Shown here: piece by piece, positions 1 through 10,500 of the stretch
Layout of the letters: each line of letters begins with the position of its first letter
Position numbering within the stretch: the first letter of the stretch is position 1
DNA from: Plakobranchus ocellatus
Taxonomy: Eukaryota > Mollusca > Gastropoda > Plakobranchidae
DNA length: 22,335 nucleotides
Direction: 5' to 3'
NCBI GenBank assembly: GCA_019648995.1
Contig: BLXT01007807.1
Coordinates: 1,771,188-1,793,522 of the forward strand
The notes under the pieces: generated by a model
What the model was told of the DNA's origin: nothing
Databases searched by the model: none
Seen by the model: the letters and a program-made list of their open reading frames with translations, nothing else
Translations under genes and position numbers: made by a program

Positions 1-68
<68 letters not shown>
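1..68. repeat. (CT)n microsatellite
   Basis: Uninterrupted CT dinucleotide repeat, 34 units in view, reaching the window edge, so its true length is unknown. It lies in intronic sequence upstream of the first exon seen. A simple repeat at the very edge is also where assemblies commonly break. Confidence 0.97.
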
Positions 69-69
<1 letters not shown>

Positions 70-1355
70 GGCAATATCATGATCCAGGACATTTCTAATT
101 TCGCTACACTCTTAATTTTGTTTCTTGATGTATAATCAAAATTTGATAATGGTCCTAGAGATCTAATTTATGCTTTAGTCCAGGCCTTAGCCTAAACAGA
201 CTTGAATACATTGTAGGCCGACATGACTTGCGGGAATCTCGGTAATTTCAAATAGACCAAAGGAAAACTGGTGATTTCTTTTATTTAATATACAATGGAT
301 CACAATTTTTAAGCCTTACTGAGATTCTGTAGACCTGTCTCACAAAGATTTTCTTTTTTTTCTTCCATGTAACCCTTTATTGTGTGAGCTAGATTTTGAA
401 TTTTATACACTGTAGTGCACCTTAAAAAAATTCATCACCCAGACCAGGCCCTAAGCCTGCAGGTCTTTCAGGCTTGATAAATGGTGATATTGGACTAATG
501 GCAGTGAGTAGGGAGATACTTTCTTGCATCTTCAAAGTGGAAAATTGACTAATAATCCTCTGATATTATACTTCAATTTTATGGAATGTCTATGGTCGAA
601 TTAAGGTGTAATACAGTTTATCCATGCGCATTTAATTGTATATGGGCATATATCTGTGAGACTTTCTAAATTCCTGTGAGAAGAGGTGAATATTCCTGTG
701 AGAACAATTTGGGGTTGGCAGGTCTGATATCACATAAATCTGTGATGGTCTCTGTAAGGCAGCAGAAAAAGCAAAAGCAATACTATAATGTCCAGAAAAA
801 TCATGATCCAACTCACTCCTGGCTACCTTATGCTTCTATAGTGTTTGAGACTCACTTCATTTCTCATTCATTTAAGGGGGGGGGTTGTTGTTCTTATTTC
901 AAAAGTGAGATAGACTCATTCTTCCTGTAAATGCTTTTTTGAAATACGATGCATAAATATCAGTACAGACAAGGGCTTATCTCTAACCAACTTTTCTTGA
1001 TTGTAAAACTTGAAGAAAGCAGTTTTGGCTTGTGTTTGAATTGATGGTAACTTGTTTGAGCTGATTTCTAAACACTGTCTATTTATTTCCTTGCCATGTT
1101 ATGTTTCTGTGAGATGATTTGAGAAGATGTCGTCATGAAATTTAGAGCAGATTAAGATATTTGTACGTAATTTGATTTTCTATTAAATAGAGAAACAGAT
1201 TTTTCCCCTTTTTTGTCCTGTTAAAACGTTGTTATTATATTGCTTTCTTCCATCAAATTTATTTAGGAAAGTTATTTAAGGAGAGTTCGTCGAGTTCAAT
1301 TTTGGTTGGATTGCACATAAAATTTTATATGGCTGATCTCAAATTCATTCTGCAG
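69..1355 (+). other. Intron, 3' part, upstream of first exon in view
   Basis: AT-rich non-coding sequence ending in a pyrimidine-leaning tract and TGCAG acceptor at 1351-1355. An 84-codon open frame at 676-930 has no recognisable domain, starts on a non-ATG codon and is probably chance. A 13-nt direct repeat (ATTCCTGTGAGAA) occurs at 670-682 and 692-704. I see no RNA gene or further exon. Exons carrying the RRM domains must lie upstream of the window. Confidence 0.7.
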
Positions 1356-1517
1356 GTCCCCATCCAGCTATGGATTTAACTCAAACCGTGGTAACAGTAG
1401 CGTCTTCAATACTCCTCGAAACAATGGCCGCAGTAGTGGCTCCAGCAGCAGACGCAGCCGTGGTTTTAATGATTACCCAGAGGAGAACCACTCCTCCAGC
1501 TCTCGTCGCTCATCTAG
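1356..1517 (+). CDS. SPEN: SPEN exon A (SR-rich linker)
   Basis: Internal exon encoding residues 1-53 plus two bases of codon 54. The acceptor is TGCAG at 1351-1355 and the donor is AG followed by GTCAGT at 1518. The first base completes a codon begun upstream. The last two bases (AG) join the A at 2695 to make an Arg codon, which matches the frame of the giant exon exactly. The peptide is low complexity, rich in Ser, Arg, Gly and Asn, with RSSR/SRRSRG-type runs. This is typical of the arginine/serine-rich stretch that follows the RRMs in Spen proteins. SR-type phosphorylation and nuclear-speckle targeting are plausible but inferred. It has no fold of its own, so exon status rests on splice signals, frame fit and composition. 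Confidence 0.82.
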
Positions 1518-4500
1518 GTCAGTAGAAGAGTTTAGGGATGTCTACATCTCAATTTTGTTTTCCATTGAATGAATGGCTAAAATTGCATCTCAGAGGGACA
1601 TAAATTATTTTCTTAAGCTAAAGGGCAGCAGCCTTATTTACCTAATTGAAAAACGTTAATGACTATTTTTGTCAGTCAAAGTTAATATGGAGTGTTCAAT
1701 ACAATTTTAGATTTTGAATATGCTCTGGCACGTTTCTTTTCTATACCTATGAACTTAAATCTTTAGAGATATTGATATTGGTATTTTCCAAACCATTCTA
1801 ATGATGTGTCAAGATTTTCCCAAGATACTCATAACTCAAATGGCCGAAATGTTAAGTCTCTTTACAAAAGAAAAGAAAAAAAAATTGTATTTTGTTTCAC
1901 CTTCATGATAGGAGAAAGGGAGGGAAGGGAAGAGAGGATATTTTCATAAGTTTTTGTCATGCAGTCAGAGAAAATTGGGAGAAAGTCGAGGAGTTACAGG
2001 CTGATAGAAATTGAGATCTTTGAAGACTTATGCTTAGATGTGTGGACATGCTACGTCAATGAATTGTTTCATTTGTGTGTGTGTTTTGGGTTGGGGGGAG
2101 AGGGGGAGGAGAGAAGCAGGAATAAGCTTTCACCATGACTTTAAACTCATGTAACTTCATATTGATGTAAGCCTGACTTGCTTTGGTTGCATTTGAGGCT
2201 ACTCCTTCTTTGACTAAAAAAAGAATTGTTTCCTCCCAGACTTAAAGTCCCTTTCCCTTTCATTTTTGTTATTTAAAACAGTAGTTTAAAAAGCCATTAC
2301 CTAATCACAATCATATAATTCTGCTAGGTGTAACTTTTTTGCTTTCCTCATGAAATGCAGTGTAAATGATTTTAAACTACACAACTTACCTCATGTTTCA
2401 ATTGGTACTGAGACATAGCATGGCCACACACATCCTGCAAGACATAGATGTATTCAGTGCTTTATTCTCTTCAAAAAGCTACAAGACTGAACAAAAGGCT
2501 ACAATATGGCCAGTGTGGGCATTAGTTTTTTTTTCTTTTCTTTTAATAGTCAGTCTCATTAATTGTTTGGTCCCAAAGAGTAGATTTGAATTGTGTTTAC
2601 CTGCTGTCTGAGTACCATGACTTTGGTTGTAACTCCTGAATCTTATTCATATTCACTCGTTCAAATTGGTATATATCTTTTTTTTTTTTCCCAGAAGAGA
2701 CGATTTCAATCAGGGAGGTGCATTTTACTCAAAGAGTGGGGATGATTATGATGTGGTCCTTCGTGAATATGGTCACAGTCAAAGAGAGCGCAGAGAACGA
2801 GAAAGCCCCAGGAGGATGGATAGCCAATCCAGAAGGGGTTCTAGGGATGTGTCTCTGGACCGCTATGAAGAGCAGAGGTCAAAAGATAGAAACACATCCT
2901 CACTCCACAACAGCCGTGACACCAGCCCCAACAGTGAGCATAACTCATATCGTTCAGAGTCTCACCGCTACCGTTCTTCTCGTGAAGAAAAATACTCATC
3001 AAGAGGTGATCGGTATATGGACGATTCAAAGAGTGAGAATAAAGACTTTGACATTGTTCCGTCCCACAGCCACAGAAGCAGTCGCATTGGATCACCACAG
3101 TACATGAACTCCAATAGCATGCACAGTCATGATAGTGATTACACTGTGCGGAGGGGGTCCAGAGCAGGCTCAAGGGGATCACGATCTCAGTCTCCAGATG
3201 TAACCCTATTAGATGATCCCTATAGCAATTCTAACAGTAGGATGTTCTACCCTGAAGACTATAAACGTTCAGTGGTTACTGATGATGACTTGGACGTACC
3301 TTATTCTTCCTCTAAGCGGCGAGATGTGTTAGATATTGATTCGGTGTCATCCAAGTCTCGTTCTCTGGCCCTACTCTCTAACAATAAACTTGGTGCTGAG
3401 GTAGCGAAGACAGCAGCTGAGAAGAACCGCAAGCGGTCACATGAAGAGATTTCTATTGGAAATATAATGGACCCTAAGATTTTACGAAAGCTTGAAAAGT
3501 CTTCACCCATGTCAGGCTCAGACAGAGAAAAAGCTCGACATATGTTTGGCAAACTCAATACTAGCAAGCGACGGTCTGGTGGTGGTGGTGGTGGCACTGT
3601 TGGTAGCCCTGGAGGCATTTCCAGTGGAGGCAGTCAAGGTGGAGGTTCAGAAAATGGATCGGCTGGTGAAGATCTCCAACATCTCCATCAGCGCAAGCAG
3701 ATTCTCCTCATGCAGATTAAGGAATTAGGGGACGAGTCTGGGGCAGGAGCAGCATTAGCTGGGGGCATTGGAGCTGCCAGTGATTCTGATTCTCCTCGCT
3801 TGGTAAAATCAGTTGCTGTCAAGGATGCTCTTCGTCGCTCTGGTCGTGTTAATGATAGTGGAAACAAGCATGATGATGAACGTGTTTTATCGCGGTCAGA
3901 TAAGCTGCGCAGGTCAACTGAAAGCAGGAGGTCTGATGGGAGGGGCTCATATTATTCCAGTAGGGAGGATAGAACTCTTATCTTTGATGAGGAAACATCG
4001 TTAGGAGGAAATCACAGTGATTCAGATTTTGACTCTGAAAAGCAAAGGCCTAAAAAACGCAGATTGGAAGGGGGCAGGGATATTGAATCTGTGAAGTCAA
4101 AGGATTATTTAAGACAGGGCAGTGTGGATATTAGTGATTCTGAGGATTTTGAAAAGAAATCTGATGGTGTTGCCCGGCTCAACAGTTCTACCCTTGAGGG
4201 TAGGGCAGGCTGTGATATTCGATCAAATTCTCTGGGCTCTAAGCATACGTATGAAGATATCTGCAACAAAAAAATGGATTTATCATCTCCATGTGATAAT
4301 GGTGATTTCAAAGACAGGCTTAGTGATAAGGATATTCTTGTGATAAATGAGCACCAAAATTCGTCCAAATCAAATGCTTCATACCTTTCACGGAAGGACT
4401 GGAGCAGGGACCACAGGAGTGGGCTGGATACAAGCCCTGTTGATTGCTTCAGTCCAACTCCAAGTGATAGAGGAGGAGAGGAAGATTCAATAACCTCCAG

Positions 4501-7500
4501 TAGTCTGACAGAGAAAAGTTCTAAGCACCCGTCCTCTCCCCCAACATGGAAGCACTCGCCCTCTGCATCTCCTGTTCTCAAAGATAATGACTCCGAGCCA
4601 GATCTCAGTTATCTCAATGCTCTCCCAGACCCCTTAGATGATGATGATGTAGATGACTGCCTCTCAGACAGCAGTCTTGTGGGAGGTGAAAGTCTGCCTG
4701 GCCCAGGGGAAGCCTCTTGGGAGGAAAGGATTAGAGCCATTGATCGTGTTCTTAATATGGCTCCAAGCAGCAAAGCCAGTGCAGACTTCTCACTCGTTGG
4801 GGGAACATCCTCATCTTCATCGAGCCTGAGTGGCAGCAAGGATGCTGCCAACAACAATGACCCTAGCATTTCTACTAACCTCTATGCCAAGTACAGGATT
4901 AGAAAAAGGGAAGAGGGAGTTGGAGCCACTGGGGGTGTAGACCTGGTAGGAGATAATGGCAGCGTTCTGGAACAGCCATCTGTGATAGTGCAGCGTGTTC
5001 TGTCTAAGAAATCTATTCTGGATCAGGACTTTAAGCGTTTGGAGCAGGTCAACAAGTATGATACCAGTTCAGGTATCATTGGCAGCAGTGGTGGAGTCAG
5101 CTGTGGCACTCTCAAAGATATGCCTCAGCTTCTGCTTCCATCCTCATCCTCATCCTCTCTGTCAGTGATAAAGGAAGAGCACTTGGCCTCGCCAAAATCT
5201 CTGGGTGGGAAACTTGCACCTCCTTTCTCATCACTATCATCATCACCAGCATTGTCACCGTCTCTAAACCCAGTGACCACATCTTCATCTGTGCTGCAAC
5301 CAACAACAACCACTTCAGTGGCTGGTTCAACATTAGCACTTTCGTTGTCATCATCCCTATCATTGGAATCATCATCAAATACCTCTGCCATAGGCAGCAG
5401 CACACGTGCTCTCACAACATCCAGTGTTTGCACACCCATTAGCTCAATTTCTGTTTCATGTGAGAATTCAGGACCTAAGGATTTATGGGATAAAAGTGTA
5501 AAAACTTCTGTTGTGACTGTGAATAACAGCCATAGTATTAGTGGTTCTAAAGTTGTCATGTCCCAGTCCTCATTGTTGTTTGTATCAACCTCATCATTAA
5601 CACCCACCACAGTAACAACAACACAACATGTAACACACACATCTTCATCATCATTGTCATCAATATCTGTGTTGTCAAACTCCTTGATTACATCTTCCAC
5701 TTCGCACACCTTTAATGTCCAACATACTTCTAATACTTCCAACGCAAAAGATTCTGGGTCACCATCATCATTATCATCATTGTCTTTGTCGAATTCATCT
5801 TTCCAAAATAAGCCAGTCATCTCATCACTTCCTCTGCCTCCATCATTGTTGACATCTGTGACTCAGTCCTTGCTGCCAACCCTGAGCTCAGTGAGGGGTT
5901 CCAGCAGTAATCATACATCTCACACCACTCACTCAACCAGCTCAAATCCCTCACAAACACTGACCCCAACAGTATCAACGCTGCCATCAGCTACTTGTGA
6001 GGCAGCAAATGGTGGATGTCACAATACCCCAGCTGCAGCCCCCTTTACTCAGGGACCCCCCACAAAGTCGCAGCTGGTTCCAACGCTGGGACAGGAGGCC
6101 CCACTCCTTTCATCCCCAGTGTTTGATCATGGGGGTCATGAGTCATCTTCTGCCTCAGCCTCTTGTCCCCGCCTGCCAGGGGACCAGGGGCTTGTTAAGA
6201 CTTCTACATCAGGAGACATCTCAGAAGACATAGAAGATCATAAGCACTCATCGTCCTCATCCATCTCTTCCACAACAACCAGCAGGGCATGCAACAATCC
6301 AGAACTAACCATCAATTTGTGGGATAGCAAGACTGGGCAAGCCTGTGAGGAGAGCAACATGTCCACCAAGGCCTCCAAATCTTCAGCACTTCTATCAAAG
6401 CCTGAAGTGGTCACTCCAGATATAGAGTCTCCAGTATCGGTCAAATCTGGTACTTCCAGCACTGACTCTGTCCCTTTGTCTTCCCTGGACACCAAACCTT
6501 GCATCTCAGTTTCTGATGATAGAAGTTTGGTGCTTTCAGGACAAAGCGTAGCAGCTGAAAATTCCAGGCCGTTGCTCAAGACAGATTCCATTTCACCTGG
6601 CAATATGAAAACGAGCACTTCTCTTGAAAAAGCTGAAGGTGAGAATCCTTTGACAAAGAATACTGCTTTTTCGAACATTCTAGGGGTAAGGAAAAATGAG
6701 GCTTCTATGCCTATTTCAGCCACAAGTGCTACAGTGCTCACAGTTAGTAGTAAAGACTGTCCAGAAAAGGAGGAAAAGTTATCGTCCTCTGAGCTTAGTC
6801 AGATTGCAAAAGGCAAGATTGACTCATTGTCACCTTCCTCATCCACTTCTGTGCCTGTTACATCTGACGAAGACCTTAGAAATTCAGCTCCTCAGCTGCC
6901 CAAACCATCCTCATCTTCATCAGCATCTTCAGCATCAACTACCTCTGTTCCAACAACTTCTGTTTCTTCAACAAGACCAGCGATAGAAAAATCTGAAAAG
7001 AAAACGCCTGTAAAGGCAAGCTCTAAGACAGCTACCTCAGGGAGGGCTGAAGCTTTATTTGCCCCAGACGTTAAGTTGGAGCCACCACATCAGAAATCTT
7101 CCTCATCATCCAGGGATAACAACAGGCACCAGAGCAAGGATGCACATAAAGTGTCATCACAAAGTAGTAGTAGTGGTAGCAAACCCTCTGGGGTCACTGG
7201 TGGAAATAGCAGTACAAGTGACAAAAAGTCCCTAAAGACTCAGTCTTCAAAAGATGGAGCACACGGAGAAAAGAGGGATTCTACCACCAGTGTCAGGATT
7301 AAGGATGGTGAAAAATCTGACAAGCCAGACTCAGCACACAAAACTCATGACTTGAGTGCAAAGAACAAAGAAACAGATAAGAACAAAATGAAGGATAAGA
7401 GAGACCAAAGCAAAGAAGGAGATAAAGCGAGCAGAAAAGAGAAAGATGATTCGAGGAAAAAGGAAGAGAAAAAACCTATAGACAAAAAAGAGGAAAAGAA

Positions 7501-10500
7501 AGGGAGTATTCAGAGGGAAGAAAAGAAAAGTGAAAAGAAACCTGAAGAGAAGAAGGAGAAGGTGGCCCCTAAACAAGATGTAGGAAAGCAAAGCAGTTCT
7601 GACCAGGAGTTGAGCAAGAAAGACAAAAAGGGAAAGGAGAAAGGTAAAGAAAGTTCAGGGAAAGACAAAACGGATAAAAAATTGCTTCCAAATCTCTCTT
7701 GTGTATCCAAACATTCATCACCAGAGCCCAAGTCGGAATCAAAGTCATCTAAAGGGACTGAGAGCAAGTCGAGCAGCAAGGAATCTCTAAGCAGTAAATC
7801 AGAGAAAGAGAAATCTGATACCTCTACTTCCAAGAATGAGTCAAAGACATTATCAAAGCAAGATACCAAGCACAAGGGTGAGCAGAAAAGTAGCAGTAAA
7901 GTAAGTGACGGTAAATCAGAGACCAAGGAATCACTTGGAGTGGCTACGAGCAAGAAATCAGGATCAGACAGTTCCCAGAAGAGCAAGGCCAAAGAGGGCG
8001 AGAAACCAAATCCTGATGCAGCTCAAAAGGTTAAGAAAGAAGAAGACAAGCAAACCATTGATAGTTCCCAGAAAGTAAAGAAAGAGACAAGTGGGGAATG
8101 TGCTCAGAAAAGTAAAAAAGAAGGTGAAAAAGATGCATCTAAGCAGAGCTCTGGCAAACACCTGGACAAAGCTCAGAGGCAAAAGCAGAAAGAGGAGGAG
8201 AGGCTGAAAGAAAAGCAAAGGATAAAGGAGCAAAAAGAAAAGGAAGAAAAAGAACGAAAGGATAAAGAGGAGAGGGAAAAGCAAAGGGAACGTGAAGAGA
8301 AAGAAAAGCAAAAGGAGAAAGAGAGGGAAGAAAAAGAAAGACAGAAAGAGAAGGAAAGGGAAGAAAAAGAAAGACAAAGAGCAGAGCGAGAAAAGAAGGA
8401 AAAGGAGGAAAAAGAACGCAAAGAACGGGAAGAGAAAGAGCGTTTGAAAAGAGAAAGAGAAGAGAAAGAAAAACAAAAGGAGAAAGAAAGGGAGGAACGG
8501 GAAAGACAAAAAGAGAAAGAGCGTGAGGAACGAGAGAGACAAAAAGAAAAAGAGAAAGAAGAAAAAGAGAAAAAAGAAAGAGAAGAAAAGGAAAGGTTGA
8601 AAAAAGAAAAGGAGGAAAAAGAAAAAGCAAAACAAAGAGAACGAGAAGAAAAAGAAGCACAAAAGGAAAAAGAGCGTATGGAGAAAGAAAAAAGGGAGAA
8701 TGAGGAGAAAGAAAGACTAAAGAAAGAAAAGGAACGAAAAGAAAAGAAAGAAAAAGAGAAGAAAAAAGCAAAAGAAGAAAAGCTGAAGAAAGAGAAGGAG
8801 GCCAAGGCTAAAAAGGAAAAGGAGGAAAAACTTAAAAAAGAACGAGAGGAAAAAGAGAAAGCTAAAAAAGAAAAGGAGAGAAAAGAGAAGGAGAAAGAGA
8901 AAGAAGACAAAGATGAGAAAAAGAAGCCGCCACCTCCAAAGAAACAAAAACGTAATGAACTAGCAGCTCTCCTCGATAGCAATGACCGCTTTCAGATGAC
9001 ATTCACATCCATGTATGATAGAGTGAAAACCCAAAGGAACCGTGACACTGATCACCAACCCAACAAGTCACCTTCATCTGCCTCTCAGCGTCCCTCGGCA
9101 GATAAGTTCAAGCAGAATCGTGCCAAGAAAGGAAGCAAGGTAAAATCATCCTTGTACTATAGCACATCAGATCTCAGTGATGATGATAATCTTAGTGAGA
9201 CTAATGAATCGGAGGACCAGACCCAAAAGCCTGAACTTGTTAGCAAGGACACCAAAGCGAAAAAGACTAAGCAGGTGAAGAAGAGGCCGCGAGTTTCCTC
9301 ATCTTCATCGTCATCTTCATGTGAGGATGATGATGATGCCTTGCTGAGTGCAACAAAACCCAAGGGAGGGAAAAAGACTGACATTTTCTCTTCAGACTCT
9401 GAGGATGACAACTTCCCTCCCCCCTCAGTCAAATCATCCAAGACTGCCAACAAATCCAAAGCTAAACCTCCAGCTCCGAAGAAGAAAAAAGTCAGGTCAG
9501 ATTCTTTGGACTCAGTGGGGTCAAGAGAAGAATTTGTCAAGCCTCAACTCCTGTCAAGTGTCACAGAAACAGAGAGCTTGGATGACATGGATCTCTCTGA
9601 GACTGAATCCCCCAAAGTGTCCAAAATAAAGAAGAAGAAAGGAAAATTGCCTGAGAAGCGTGACTCTTCTGTTGAATCTGTGAGCAAGAAATCAACAAAA
9701 GCAGAGCGAGACTCCTCTTCTGAGTCTGTTGTCAGAAAACCAGCAAAGCTGCAGAAAGACCACAAAACAAGCAAGGTGGACAAAGAAGAGTCTCCAGTGA
9801 AGAAAGCCAAAACAGAAACGAAAAAGAGTAAGCGTGACAATGAGGAGAAGACAAGAGTGATGGATGTTGAGGATAAGAAAATGGACGTAAGTAGTGAAGA
9901 TGACCATTCACATAGTAAGATGGAGGTTAAGAAAGAGGTTATAACATCTCAAAACTTTGCCAAGGCTGATTCGGATAAACATAAATCAAAGGATAAAGTG
10001 GATGACATCAAGGGTTCACTTGAAAAAAAGAAAAAGAAAGACAGGGAAGATGGATCTGTTAAAAAGAAGAAAAAGAAGAAGTATGACCCAAAAGAGGAGG
10101 AGGCTCTTGTGAACTCTCTCATCACCAAAGTTTATGATTCAAAACCAGACAAAGAAAGGAAAAAGAAGAAAGCTAAACCAAGCGCGTTTGATATTGAATC
10201 AGATGAGATGTCTCTGTCTGAGACCTCACTTGATATAAGCCAAGAGAAAAATTCCTCTGCTTCTGGTAAAGATGAGACTGGAATTGTAAAACAAAAGGAT
10301 AAGAAATCAGAGTCGCACCTTGAAAGAGAAGATGATCACCGAAAAGATGGTAAGCATATAAAAGCAAAGCATTCAACAGAGGCTGCAGTAAAACAAGAGT
10401 CTACAGATAAGAAACAAGAGCCTCTGAGTAAGAAAGAAGCTGTGGATAAGAAACAAGAGCCTCTGAATAAGAAAGAAGCTATGGATAAGAAACAAGAGCC

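Noticed and set aside
178-469. Similar CCAGGCC-TAGCCT stretches at about 178-206 and 441-469
   Set aside because: Similarity is short and imperfect; no wider repeat structure could be traced.
676-930. 84-codon + strand open frame in the first intron
   Set aside because: Non-ATG start, no recognisable domain, no splice phase leading to the next exon, AT-rich surroundings.
2366-2611. 81-codon hydrophobic frame possibly encoding a membrane peptide
   Set aside because: Lies wholly in an intron. The hydrophobicity comes from T-rich sequence; no promoter or exon context.
2666-2694. Extending the giant exon's frame upstream to a start near 2666
   Set aside because: That stretch is the poly-T splice acceptor tract (encoding Phe runs). 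The phase joins exactly to the exon at 1356-1517 through CCAG at 2691-2694.
5125-5820. Antisense 231-codon acidic open frame
   Set aside because: It is a shadow of TCA/TCC/ACA-rich Ser/Thr codons on the + strand, with Asp/Glu/Val low complexity only.
7331-8982. Several long antisense open frames (up to 269 codons) rich in Phe, Ser and Leu
   Set aside because: They are reverse complements of GAA/GAG/AAA/AAG codons in the Lys/Glu block. Composition alone keeps them open; they show no domains and no splice or promoter context.
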